Assembly: GCA_963847615.1 (NCBI GenBank)
Contig: CAWKAN010000012.1
Location: 1 to 64,000 of the forward strand
Direction: 5' to 3'
Origin: Palsa-883 sp963847615
GTDB lineage: Bacteria > Pseudomonadota > Alphaproteobacteria > Acetobacterales > Acetobacteraceae
Length of the DNA stretch: 64,000 nucleotides
Both the position numbers and the translations under genes were made by a program. How positions within the stretch are numbered: position 1 is the first letter of the stretch; every line of letters starts with the position of its first letter. This document shows, piece after piece, positions 26,977-36,502 of the stretch. Below the pieces are notes generated by a model, which was given only the letters and a program-made list of their open reading frames with translations, was not told where the DNA came from and did not search any database.

Positions 26977-28242
26977 TCACCCAAGCCGCGCCCGCCATCG
27001 CCCAACCGCAAACGCCATCGCCACCGGCAGGTTCACCCCAGCCAGCAGCCGCAGCATCGCCGGCGCGCCCACCCCCCACGCCGCCAGCCCCGCCGCCACC
27101 GCGCTGCCCGCCACCATGAACCCGGCATTCAGCACATTGTTGGCGGCGATCATCTGCGCCCGCTCGTCCGGCGCCGCGCGCGCCTGCACGATCGCATACA
27201 GCGGCACCGAGAACACCCCGCCGCAGAACGCCAGCCCGAACAGGTCGCCCAGCATGCGCCACCCGGCCAGGCTCGCCGGCACCGCCGCGATGCTGGTCAC
27301 CCCCGCCACCCCGGCCGCCTGGCAGGCGTCGGCGAAGTCCCAGGTGAACAGCGAAATGCCGAACGCCGCCCACGGCACGTGGCGCGCCGACACCTCGCCG
27401 TGCAGCAGGATCGGGCACAGCACCGAGCCCACCCCGACCCCCGCGGTGAACCCGGTCAGCAGCAGCGTCACCAGCGCCGCGTCGCCGCCGAGCACGTCCT
27501 TCGCCACCACCGGGAACTGCGTCAGCAGCACCAGCCCGACCATCCAGAACCACGAGATCCCCAGCACCGCACGCCAGATCGCCCGGTTGCGCCGCGCATG
27601 CGCCAGGATGCGCCAGGTCCCGCGCGGCAGGTTCCAGCCGATGGCGACGCGTTCGCCAGACGGCGGCGCCGGCGGGATCGCGTGCGCCACCAGCAGTCCC
27701 GCCAGCGCCACCGCCAACCCCGCGATCGAGACGATCAGCGGCCCCGTCGCATCGCGGATCAGCGCCGCGCCGGCGATGGTGCCGATCAGGATGCCGACAT
27801 AGGTCCCGGCTTCGACGTAGCCGTTGCCGGCGACGATCTCGTCGACCCCCAGATGGTCGGGCAGGATGCCGTATTTCAGCGGACTGAAGAACGTCGCCTG
27901 CACGCCCAGGCCGAACAGCACCACCATCAGGAAGCCGATGTGCCCGCTCAGGAACCCCACCGCGGCGGTGACCATCAGGGCGCATTCCCACCACTTCATC
28001 AGCCGGATCATCCGCGCCTTGTCGTAGCGGTCGGCCAGCTCGCCGGCGATCGAGGCGAACACCACATAGGGCAGGATGAACACGCCGCCGGCCACCGCCA
28101 CCAGCACCGGCCCTCGCTCGCCGGCCTGGAACAGCGCCAGTACCACCAGCGCGTTCTTGAACAGATTGTCGTTCACCGCGCCGAGGAACTGGGTGACGAA
28201 CAGCGGCAGGAACCGGCGCGAGCGCAGCAGCGGCGCGATCAT
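26977..28242 (-). CDS. MFS transporter, LplT-like
   Basis: A 421-residue inner-membrane transporter with about twelve hydrophobic segments. FLPLFVTQFLGAVNDNLFKN is the hallmark of the lysophospholipid transporter-like MFS group; AGELADRYDKARMIRLMKWW is the loop 2-3 motif. GVQATFFSPLKYGILPDHLG and ANNVLNAGFMVAGSAVAAGL follow. The start is ATG 28242; GTG 28278 is possible but adds repetitive residues. It follows the cyclopropane synthase gene by under 100 bp on the same strand, so they may be one transcript, consistent with a phospholipid remodelling role (inference). Confidence 0.85.
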   Translation of the reverse strand: MIAPLLRSRRFLPLFVTQFLGAVNDNLFKNALVVLALFQAGERGPVLVAVAGGVFILPYVVFASIAGELADRYDKARMIRLMKWWECALMVTAAVGFLSGHIGFLMVVLFGLGVQATFFSPLKYGILPDHLGVDEIVAGNGYVEAGTYVGILIGTIAGAALIRDATGPLIVSIAGLAVALAGLLVAHAIPPAPPSGERVAIGWNLPRGTWRILAHARRNRAIWRAVLGISWFWMVGLVLLTQFPVVAKDVLGGDAALVTLLLTGFTAGVGVGSVLCPILLHGEVSARHVPWAAFGISLFTWDFADACQAAGVAGVTSIAAVPASLAGWRMLGDLFGLAFCGGVFSVPLYAIVQARAAPDERAQMIAANNVLNAGFMVAGSAVAAGLAAWGVGAPAMLRLLAGVNLPVAMAFAVGRWRARLG

Positions 28243-28336
28243 CCCGCGCGCCACCGGCGTGCCAACCCAGCGCGCCACCGGCGCAACAATCCCGCGTGCC
28301 CCGGGCGCGACGATCCCGCGCGCCGCGGCTGAAAGC

Positions 28337-29596
28337 CTATCGCAATTCCACCAACTCCCGCCGCGCCGCGGCGCGCACCATGCGCCGCTCCGTGTCGGTG
28401 ACGTAATCGCGGGTCAAAGGCACCGCGGTCGGCTGATGCGCGAGCTGGATCTGGAACACCATATGGCCCTCGCGGCGGAACGCGACCTCGGAGCCGGCCA
28501 GGTAGAACTCGAACATCCGGCAGAACCGCTCGTCGTACAGCGCGGCGATGGTGTCGCGGTTGGCGGCGAAGCGGCGGCGCCAATGGCGCAGCGTCTCGGC
28601 ATAGTGCAGCCGCAGAATCTCGATGTCGGCGACCACGAGCCGGCTGGTCTCGATCGGCGCCAACACCTCGGACAGCGCCGGGCAGTAGCCGCCCGGGAAG
28701 ATGTATTTGGCGATCCACGGATTGGTGCTGCCCGGCGCGTCGCTGCGCCCGATCGCGTGCAGCAGCGCCACCCCGTCCGGCTGCAGGCAGCGCGCCACGA
28801 TGTCGAAGAACTTGCGGTAGTGCACCACGCCGACATGCTCGAACATGCCGACCGAGACGATGCGGTCGAACCGCTCGGTCAACGAGCGATAGTCCAGCAT
28901 CTCGAACGTCACCCGCTCCGCCAGCCCCTCCGCCGCCGCGCGCGCCCGCGCCTCGGCCAACTGCTCGGCCGAGAGCGTGATGCCGGTGACGCGCGCGCCA
29001 TGCTCGCGCGCCAGGCTCAACGCCAGCCCGCCCCAGCCGCAGCCGATGTCCAGCACGTGCAGCTCCGGCCGGTCCAGGCACAGCTTGGCCGCGATGTGCC
29101 GCTTCTTGGCGGCCTGCGCCTGCTCCAGCGTCTCGTCGCCGCGCGGGAAATAGGCGCACGAGTATTGTCGGTCGCGGTCCAGGAACAAGCTGTAGAGGCG
29201 CCCGTTCAGATCGTAATGATGCGCCACGTTGCGCTGCGCGCGGGGCGCCGAATTATACTGGTCGATGCGCCGCTTGACGGTGTCGATCACCGTCCGGACA
29301 TGCGCCAGCGGATGGCCCTTCTCGTTCGCCATCAGATTGACCCCGGCAAGGTCCAGCACCTCGTAGATCCCGCAGTCGAGCGGAACCAGCGTACCATCCA
29401 TGTACGCCTCGCCGAACGCGAGCAGCGGGTTCAGCACCAGCCGGCGGACCGTGGCTCGGTCGCGAATGGCGATCCCGGCCTCCGGGCCGGAGCCTGGCGG
29501 GCCGGCATAGGAGCTGAGCCGCCCATCGGGCCAACGCACGGTCATGCGCCCGGACGTTACGAATCGACGCAGAATCGCATCCAGCACGGGTTGCAT
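28337..29596 (-). CDS. cfa: Cyclopropane-fatty-acyl-phospholipid synthase
   Basis: A 419-residue SAM-dependent enzyme that adds a methylene bridge to unsaturated acyl chains in membrane phospholipids. The N-terminal SCP2-like part (YMDGTLVPLDCGIYEVLDL) is followed by AQRNVAHHYDLNGRLYSLFL, DRQYSCAYFPRGDETLEQAQ, SAM motif VLDIGCGWGGLALSLAREHG, RIVSVGMFEHVGVVHYRKFF and NPWIAKYIFPGGYCPALSEV, all family signatures. ATG 29596 is used. Length is normal. It is probably co-transcribed with the downstream MFS gene. Such genes are often induced in stationary or acid stress, but no control site is seen here. Confidence 0.93.
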   Translation of the reverse strand: MQPVLDAILRRFVTSGRMTVRWPDGRLSSYAGPPGSGPEAGIAIRDRATVRRLVLNPLLAFGEAYMDGTLVPLDCGIYEVLDLAGVNLMANEKGHPLAHVRTVIDTVKRRIDQYNSAPRAQRNVAHHYDLNGRLYSLFLDRDRQYSCAYFPRGDETLEQAQAAKKRHIAAKLCLDRPELHVLDIGCGWGGLALSLAREHGARVTGITLSAEQLAEARARAAAEGLAERVTFEMLDYRSLTERFDRIVSVGMFEHVGVVHYRKFFDIVARCLQPDGVALLHAIGRSDAPGSTNPWIAKYIFPGGYCPALSEVLAPIETSRLVVADIEILRLHYAETLRHWRRRFAANRDTIAALYDERFCRMFEFYLAGSEVAFRREGHMVFQIQLAHQPTAVPLTRDYVTDTERRMVRAAARRELVELR

Positions 29597-31121
29597 CGCT
29601 TAGCCCCCATACCATTGAGCCCATCGGTGTATGACAATGGCGTAACCTTGGGCCTGCCGTCAAAGCCAGTTTCGGCCCTGGCCCCGTCCGCGCCTGCCCG
29701 CCGGGGCGCCGGCAGGCGGCAGCGGCGCCGGACAGAACCCCCCGGTCCCTCCGGGGCCGCCATCGGTCAGCCCCGGCAGGGCCGGCTGCGCGTGGATCGC
29801 CAGGCGGGGGTGGCGGCTTCGACATTGTGAGCTTGCGGCCCCGAACAACAGCGTGCCGGTCATATGGGGCGCGTTGCCGCCCACGCGAGAGGCCGCCGGT
29901 CGCCGCCGCGCGGTGCGACACCGTGCGGCCCGCCCCGACCGCCCCCCGCCCCCGCCTTGACCGCCGCCTTAACTGCTGCCTGCAACCCCGCCGGCCACCG
30001 CTCCCGCGCCACGTTGCCCGCATCGACCGCCATGCGCCGATGCCCCCAGTCGCCCGAGGCGGCGACCAACCCCGCCAGGCTCTCGAACGTCGTGGAGGTG
30101 CAAAGCCGCAGCCGGAACACCGACACCAGCCCGCGCACCGCCCCACCACCGCGTCGTAGCCCAAGCGCAAGCTGCAGCAGGGCAGCCCCCTTGACCTCTC
30201 CCGCGCTGGCGGGCTTGAGCCGCGAAGAGCGGACCAAGGTCGAGGCGCGCAGCGACGAGGCTGAGGGCCCGCCCTCCATCGCTGCGCCATCGCCACCGCC
30301 GTCCCACGCTGCACGAAGTCCTTGCGCAACGGCCTCGCCCGTCGCCCCTCGCCCGCTGTCCCTCTCCGTCGCGGCCCGGCCCTACCCGGCCCCCGGCTCC
30401 GGCGCGGCGCCACCCACGCGCCCCACCGCACCACGGTGGTTGAGGTTTCGTCCGCGTTCCTCCCGCCGCTCCTGCCGCGGCGGCGCCAGCCCCCTCGGCG
30501 CGACCAGCCACGCCCGCCGGCGCGCACGGCTCCGCGCGGCGTTCGCCAGCGCCGGCGTCAGCTTCGGGAAGGAGGTCAGGAAATGCGCCGCAAATGCCCG
30601 CGGACGCACGCGGATGCAGCGCCCCAAGCCGCCATCGGGTCGGTCGCGAGGCACCGCCGGTTGAGCCTGCATCGGCGTTCATCGGTGGTTCGGTTCCTGG
30701 CAAAACCCCGGGCACGCGGGCGCTCTGCCGTCCGCAAGCAAGCAAGTCTCTAACACGGAGGAAGCAGGAAGGAGGCACGGAGCACACGGAGATTCGTGCG
30801 GGATCGGCTGCGGTGCCCCAGGACGAACGTCTCCCGGGTCCGGCCACCACCGAAGCCACGCGCACCGCGCCCGGCATTCACCGACACGGTCCTTCGTCGC
30901 ATCGGTCGCGCTCAGGCGTAGCGATCCGCACGGCGCTTCGCGTCGAACGACGGTCTTCCCCGCTCGGGGGCCGATATTTCGGTTTGAATGTCTGCAAAGG
31001 GTGGGGAGCGGACCTTCGATGACTGGTCCGATGCTGGTTGCGGGCGGGTTGGTGGACGAGTTGACGTAATACGCGCCGTCCCGTGCGCAGTGCTTGCGGG
31101 ATTGCCGCGTTTCTCCACTTG
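29597..31121. other. 1.5-kb GC-rich gap, repeats and possible coding debris
   Basis: No gene can be supported. 30195-30240 has a family D fragment (GCGAAGAGCGGACCAAGG). 30640-30690 has ATCGGCGTTCATCGG text of the family at 3519. 30717-30790 has CCGCAAGCAAGCAAG and CACGGAGGAAGC as in the module leaders. Near 30990-31020 TGTCTGCAAAGGGTGGGGAG recalls another common intergenic repeat. Long open frames on the minus strand at 29.9-30.9 kb look like GC-driven shadows. Confidence 0.4.
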
Positions 31122-31766
31122 TCATTTGGAGGATTCAGGCGTTGCTTCCTCTTCCTCGCCCAGTGGCGGGTCGTATCGCCACTCGTTTAGAGTCCGGCCA
31201 TTGTACTTCCAGTAATCTGGGCCGCCGATCCGGGTCCACGTATATCCCTTCTCTTTAGCGACTATCAAAGCCGCATTGGAGAGACTGAGGGCGTCGCCGC
31301 GAAAGACCACCCCACTATCGTCTTTAACTTTACACGTGATCGCCTCATCGAATACCGATTGCAATTCAGTATGAGGTTTCAGCCCAATCATACTGAAACG
31401 AAAGCGTGGAGCTTTCGTTTTTGCCTGATCCAGTGCCTCTTGGTCACCAGGCTCACCGATAACGTCAACTTTAGGTGTGGCATCACGCTTTTCCAACAGT
31501 TTGAAAATCGCTTTCGGTTTGTCTGGTGACAATCTGAAAAACTCGCGGTTAGGCGTCACACGGTGATCGCCGAACGCAGTGTGGATCGCGCGCTCGACAC
31601 GAGCGGCATCGTCAACTTCATAAGCATAGAAGCACTCAAATGGAAGCGCGACCCCAGTGGTATAAAGCTGTTTCATGCGCTCTTCCACAGTAGCGCCATC
31701 CGTCCGACCGATCTTGACCAGTCCGGGCATCGTTTGATTGACAAGGATGTAGACTATTTCTGTCAC
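31122..31766 (-). CDS. GIY-YIG nuclease-family protein with C-terminal DUF4357-like domain
   Basis: A 214-residue protein. The start is GTG 31766, because GGGAGG lies five bases upstream and the family match begins at once: TEIVYILVNQTMPGLVKIGR, then ERMKQLYTTGVALPFECFYA, ARVERAIHTAFGDHRVTPNR and EFFRLSPDKPKAIFKLLE. That is the T5orf172-type GIY-YIG domain. The C-terminal VFRGDALSLSNAALIVAKEK, then YTWTRIGGPDYWKYNGRTLN resembles DUF4357/RAMA, thought to bind DNA or RNA. Base composition is lower in GC than the core genome. It lies downstream of the retron on the same strand and may be an accessory defence gene (inference). Confidence 0.75.
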   Translation of the reverse strand: MTEIVYILVNQTMPGLVKIGRTDGATVEERMKQLYTTGVALPFECFYAYEVDDAARVERAIHTAFGDHRVTPNREFFRLSPDKPKAIFKLLEKRDATPKVDVIGEPGDQEALDQAKTKAPRFRFSMIGLKPHTELQSVFDEAITCKVKDDSGVVFRGDALSLSNAALIVAKEKGYTWTRIGGPDYWKYNGRTLNEWRYDPPLGEEEEATPESSK

Positions 31767-32121
31767 TTGTGCCTCCCGAACGCGACAGTTGCCAGACATA
31801 TTCTTATACGACGAGAAGCGAGCGCACGCAACTGGGCTGCGGCGCAGAAGTCGAGAATTCGCAACACTCGCAACACTTCCCAGTCGTGGCAAAATCAACG
31901 ACTTTGGTCGGTGCCAAAACGCAGGGCGTAGGACCGCTTTGGGTCAATTCCAGCTATAGCCGCCGCGGTCACCCTACCGCCGCTTGGGGTGGTTTGCAGA
32001 TCTAGACGGCTCGAACACGCGGCTCTTAATCGAGACCTTCTCGTGATCCCGCATCCACAACCTGCTATAAGGACCGCTCGGCACGTCGTTCTGTCGGAGC
32101 GTTCTTGGGAATAAGTGGACT
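31767..32121. other. Gap without gene downstream of the retron RT
   Basis: Nothing coding or clearly structured is visible. Moderate GC. Confidence 0.35.
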
Positions 32122-33269
32122 CTAAAATGGCCAGACAACGGTGTTGAACTTTGCGTAACATCGCGCGGCGTACGCCGGCTCCACATAGTGAGCAAAGGCG
32201 AGCAGGCCCCCGATGTGTCGGCGCATGCCGATCAGCGATGCAAATTTCCGTGCTTGCCGATGACGCTCTGGGCCGATGTGGTTCTCGGTTAGCGCATGGA
32301 GGTGGGTCTCAAGGTTATTGCGGAAGTCCCGCGTCAGCCGCGGTTCGGAGCCGTCAACCAGAAGACCCAAGACGATGCGGCGAGCGCCCGGAGGCGCAAT
32401 CACAGTCTTTGCGTCGTTCGGATTGAGCCCTGCTTGGTGAAGCTCGGCTTTAACCATAGCGATGACCTTTCGAGCTTCGGCACGACTAGACTTCGTATGT
32501 TTCGAAAAAGCCAAATCGTCAGCATAGCGCGTATAAGTCCATCCGAGGATCTTCGCTTGCGCCCGAGTCTCTTGTCAAGATTGTAGACGGCCATGTTCGC
32601 TAATGCTGGGCTTGTCGGCGCACCCTGCGGAAGACATCCCTCAGGGCGGTGACGGTAGGGCAACACACCATGCAATTGGGCGCTAAGCTCTCGGTCTGCA
32701 TCACGGGCGCGCGTGCAGATCCGCGCGAGCTCGAAGCTCAAGAGGGCGCCGTAACCAAGGGAGCGAAAAATTCGATAACATTTTTTCTCTTTAATAGAGT
32801 CAAAGAAATCTCGGATGTCCATCTTGACCAGCCAACTACATCCGCAGTGACGCTCGGCGGCCCTTAGCACGCCGCGATCCGGAAAATACGCAAAACTTGT
32901 TGGATGAGGGACCGCCTTAGACAGGATATTTTGAGCGATCCAGCGTTGGAGGCGCATGAGATTAGGCTCAGGCACGCAGATTGTGCGAAACCCCCGCACC
33001 GGCGCACGGCTGTTTGGCTTAGAGCGCTTCCGCAGCTTGAATACCCGATAGGGGCCGAGGGCTTGGTCTTTGGTAACATAGGCACGCACCGTCGCGGGGG
33101 CGACCCCAGCCAAGTGTGCCAGATGAGATAGGCTGAAGATAACCGGCAAGTCGGGATCGCGCGCTTTGACAGCGCGTCCTGCCGTCGTTGCCGCCGCAAT
33201 CATTGCCTCCGGGCGGCCTAGTCTCCGCGCCTCGGCGGCGAACTGGTGAGGGCTCCACGGATGTTGCAT
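32122..33269 (-). CDS. Retron-type reverse transcriptase, one frameshift
   Basis: About 382 residues with one indel near 32568. It makes multicopy single-stranded DNA on its own RNA template. From ATG 33269: LSHLAHLAGVAPATVRAYVT, FRTICVPEPNLMRLQRWIAQ, motif A LVKMDIRDFFDSIKEKKCYR and motif B CLPQGAPTSPALANMAVYNL. Then, in the other frame, ILGWTYTRYADDLAFSKHTK with the catalytic YADD and IAPPGARRIVLGLLVDGSEP. The C-terminal thumb-like region runs to YAKFNTVVWPF. The small size, the absence of maturase or integrase domains, and an effector plus structured gap upstream point to a retron and not a group II intron. The gene starts about 195 bp after the effector stop, with the putative msr-msd between. 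Confidence 0.82.
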
Positions 33270-33464
33270 CTACCTTGTATCATCGCACGGAGTGCTGCCC
33301 TGCGCCATCGAGCAAGCCGTAGCGTTGCGACCCCGCAGGGGGCGATGGGGCAGGGCGGGACCTGCGATCGGCAGCTCTATCCACGGCAGCCGGAACCCGG
33401 CCACCTGCGGTGACGGCGCTTCCGCCGCCACCCGACCGTCCCTAAGGACGGCGGACACTAGATC
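33270..33464 (-). ncRNA. Putative retron msr-msd RNA
   Basis: The gap between the effector stop and the RT start, read on the minus strand, is highly structured. A short msr-like stem CCGTCC-TTAG-GGACGG lies at 33436-33451. A long msd-like hairpin pairs 33297-33310 with 33343-33356 (six plus six pairs with a 2-2 internal loop) and encloses a CCCC-TGC-GGGG stem. CACGG near the effector stop and CCGTG near the RT start could be short a1/a2 arms. Position and orientation fit a retron; the branching guanosine is not identified. Confidence 0.45.
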
Positions 33465-34709
33465 TCACCGTGGAGCCCTCAACGCCTGAGGATAGTAGGG
33501 TTCTGGACGCGTGGGAATATCGGGGCGCCGTCGTTCTCGCACGAAACCCGCGCGTGCGAGTTTCTGGCCGTCATCGGTTAGGCGGCCCTCGGGCGTGAGA
33601 AGGCCAATTTTCTGCGCCTTATCCTTCGCCTCTAAGATCTCGGGAACCGTAAGGCCTGTCCCTTCAGCAAAACCGACTTCCTGGCCTCGGAGCCAGCGTC
33701 CTCGGATCGCCCGCAGGACAAGGATCATGCGTCCTTCCTCAGCCGAGAGATCAGGGGCAAGACCCTGCACCGTGTCCTTATCCGCGCGGCTTACTCGAAC
33801 ATCCAATGGCGGCAAGCCAAAGGCCGATCGCATGTTGTCGTCGCCGGGCGGCCCCTGGAAAAGTGGCGTCCAGCCCGCGCTACCCTGGTGCATAAGAAGC
33901 GGCGTGTTGTTCGGAGTCCGGTAGCTAAACGCTACCAACGCTCCCCCATTCCTGTACCCCTCTGGCCCGGCTCCGCGGGCCTCGCGTGGACCGTATCGTA
34001 ATGTGAGCTGTCGCCACTCCCGCACCGCCGCCTGGTCTGGAAACGTGCTAAACGTAGGAACGACATGACTGACATGAACAGACGGTCCTGATCGATGTTG
34101 TTCAACCTCACGGATCCCATTGACGGTTGCCGCAGCGGCTACCACAGAGAACTGAATCCATCCGTTTGAGACCCATGCCCGCACCGAAGGCACATGAAGA
34201 AAACTATCGAGCATGGAACGAACCCGTCCCCCCGAGCCAATGAAGTCGGTCAGGATAATAATCAGCCCTACCCTATGACGCCGGATTCGGTCAGGCCCTG
34301 GGTGGTTGAGATAGACTGATGGGGAAGCTTCAACCGCTTGAGAGGTAAGGAAAGCGGTCCAGCCCTCACTTCCAACGCGTGCCTTGCCGCGGAGGGGACT
34401 GACGGCGGCGGGCCCCTTATCGCCGTAAGCCCGCATGCGGAGCTTCCCGTCGCGGCCTGGTCGGAGCGCAAACTCGAATACCGCGCTTTCAGCAAACTCC
34501 CGTTCGGTATAGAGCCCAGCCTTCCGTCGCTGACCGGTTCTAGTATGGGCAATCCGACGCAGTTCCGAGCGGATCGCAGAGGCGACGTCGTCGTCGTCGA
34601 GGAGGACAAGCGCGTCTGCGAGGTTGGCCGCCGCAAGCTGATCCTCTGCACGGAATTGTCTCAACCACGCCTGGGCAGTGGACGATGTCGAGAGTTTGGG
34701 CCGCGCCAT
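33465..34709 (-). CDS. Retron effector: PRTase-like domain plus winged helix
   Basis: A 414-residue protein starting MARPKLSTSSTAQAWLRQFR. LADALVLLDDDDVASAIRSE, a KGPAAVSPLRGKARVG loop and RVGLIIILTDFIGSGGRVRS (PRPP-loop-like) resemble phosphoribosyltransferase-like effectors. The C-terminal part reads MILVLRAIRGRWLRGQEVGF, then LTVPEILEAKDKAQKIGLLT and GRLTDDGQKLA, a winged-helix module. In the published retron classification, PRTase-winged-helix effectors mark type III. The gene is intact and lies directly upstream of the structured gap and RT in the same orientation. Phage inhibition by the domain pair is inference from that family. Confidence 0.72.
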   Translation of the reverse strand: MARPKLSTSSTAQAWLRQFRAEDQLAAANLADALVLLDDDDVASAIRSELRRIAHTRTGQRRKAGLYTEREFAESAVFEFALRPGRDGKLRMRAYGDKGPAAVSPLRGKARVGSEGWTAFLTSQAVEASPSVYLNHPGPDRIRRHRVGLIIILTDFIGSGGRVRSMLDSFLHVPSVRAWVSNGWIQFSVVAAAATVNGIREVEQHRSGPSVHVSHVVPTFSTFPDQAAVREWRQLTLRYGPREARGAGPEGYRNGGALVAFSYRTPNNTPLLMHQGSAGWTPLFQGPPGDDNMRSAFGLPPLDVRVSRADKDTVQGLAPDLSAEEGRMILVLRAIRGRWLRGQEVGFAEGTGLTVPEILEAKDKAQKIGLLTPEGRLTDDGQKLARAGFVRERRRPDIPTRPEPYYPQALRAPR

Positions 34710-35060
34710 AGCAGTGATCTCTGATTGTTCACGGACGCATACAATAGCCCTGCCGTCTGAGGAACCAAAACTCTCGCCTGCCAGGTTAGGGCGAGTGCGG
34801 CGCTTGGCGCGATGTGTGGACAGCGTTCGAGCTTGGCGTCTGGCAATGTCCGCTCCGGGTCGGGAAGCGACACTCCAACGTCTCCCCCCGCTCGCGGTAC
34901 TGGGCGCCGACCGACCTGCCTGACGGCGATGTGCAACGTGCGCCACAGAGTCCCCGCGCCGTATCGAACATCCCCCGCCCCCCGCCTCCCGCCCCCCCGC
35001 CCCAATCGCCAACAACCGACAGTTGTGCCACTGTCGCGCCGGAAGCCTCGGGGCCAAGAC
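34710..35060. other. Divergent promoter gap between retron and DUF2075 gene
   Basis: No gene. CTGGCAATGTCCGCTCCGGG at 34841 and GGGCGCCGACCGACCTGCC resemble common intergenic repeats. Promoters for both divergent genes should lie here but no clear -35/-10 pair is seen. Confidence 0.35.
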
Positions 35061-36502
35061 ATGCGCGCGTGGTGGTCGGGCGATCTGGCAACCCTGCTGG
35101 CCGAACCGCCGGAGGCGACCGTCCAGCGCCTTGCGGTCCGCCTGGTCGAGACCCACCACCTCAACCACGCCGCCCAACTCACCGCCTGGCGCGCGCAACT
35201 CGCCCTGTTGCACGCCGTCGCGCGCGGCCTGCCCGGCGCCTGGCGCCTGCTGCTGGAATACCCGCTGCTCCGTCTGGCCAAACGGATCGACGCGGTGCTG
35301 CTGACCGACCGCGCCATCCTGGTGCTGGAATTCAAGACCGCCGACCCGACCCGCCCGGCGCGCGAGCAGGTCGAGGACTACGCGCTCGACCTGTTCGACT
35401 TCCACGCCGCCAGCCGCGCCCATCCGCTGGTGCCCATCCTGGTCACCACCCAAGGCCAGCCGCAACTCACCGCCTGGCCGCTGCTGTGGCACGCCGTCAC
35501 CCCGGTCCTCCAGGCGACCGCGCGCAGCCTGCCCGCGCTGGTGCACGACATCGCCGCGCGCATCCCCGCCCCGGCCCAGCCGCTCGACACCGCCGCCTGG
35601 GAAGCCGCCCCCTACCGCCCGGTGCCGACCATCGTCGAAGCCGCCACCATGCTGTATCGCCGCCACGGCGTCGCCGAGATCGCCGCCGCGCGCGCCGACG
35701 TCGGCAACCTGACCCGCACCACCGACGCGATCGCCGAGGCCATCGCCCAGGCCCGCGCCCGCCGCCACCACCTGGTGCTGTTCGTCACCGGCATCCCCGG
35801 CGCCGGCAAGACCCTGTGCGGCCTGAACCTCGTGTTCGGCGCCGACGCCGGCGCGGCCTTCCTGACCGGCAACCTGCCGCTGGTCCACGTCATGCGCGAG
35901 GCCCTGGCGCGCGACGCGCACGGCCACGGCCGCAGCCTGCGCATGGCCCGCCAGCAGGCCGAAAGCGCCATCCAGCCGCTGATCGGCTTCCTGCGCGACA
36001 ACCGCGCGCGCACCGACCCGCCGCACGAGCACGTCATCGTGTTCGACGAGGCGCAGCGCGCCTGGGACGCCGCGTTCGGCGCCCGCACTGGTTCCTCGAC
36101 CGCTGGCCCGACGTGCGCGCCTCCGACGCGTTGGAGCTGCCGGCGACGCAGTTCGCCTGCCAGGGGCTGGAGCTCGACCAGGTCGGCCTGTGCTGGGGCA
36201 ACAACCTGGTCCGCCAGCCCGGCCGCCCGGCCTGGCAGGCGCGCGGCTTCGCCGGCACGCGCTGGCAGGTCCTGCGCCACGCGGCGGCGATCGCCTATCA
36301 GGTCAACACCTATCGCGTCTTGTTAACCCGCGCCCGCTACGAGACGGTGATCTGGGTGCCGCCGGGCGAGGCGACCGATGCGACCCGCGCGCCGGCGTCG
36401 TTCGACGCCATCGCGCGGTTCCTGATCGACTGCGGCGCCCAACCCCTGAAGGAGACCGCCGTGCCCCCGACCCCGGCCGACCCGATCGGCACGCTGCTAT
36501 GA
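35061..36502 (+). pseudogene. DUF2075 (Schlafen-like helicase) protein with internal deletion and frameshift
   Basis: ATG 35061 gives MRAWWSGDLATLLAEPPEAT. An N-terminal nuclease-like part (RIDAVLLTDRAILVLEFKTA) is followed by the helicase part, with Walker A LVLFVTGIPGAGKTLCGLNL, TGNLPLVHVMREALARDA and Walker B HVIVFDEAQRAWDAAFGAR. Family members then have motif III (GGGQEI-like) and roughly 190 more residues, all missing here. Near 36085 the frame shifts straight into WFLDRWPDVRASDALELPAT, QFACQGLELDQVGLCWGNNL and NTYRVLLTRARYETVIWVPP. Deletion of several hundred bases plus loss of frame best explains this, so the product is probably inactive. The stop overlaps the next gene (ATGA). Confidence 0.75.

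Noticed and set aside
29860..30877. Possible third, decayed copy of the A/HGGxSTG module, suggested by the CAAGCAAG/CACGGAG leader
   Set aside because: No HGGxSTG, GITFRTIQEA or GQLVVVQFLAD segment can be found in any frame; only the leader-type repeat is shared.
32122..33269. Group II intron or DGR reverse transcriptase
   Set aside because: No maturase, HNH or template/variable repeat pair is seen; the effector and hairpin gap fit a retron better.
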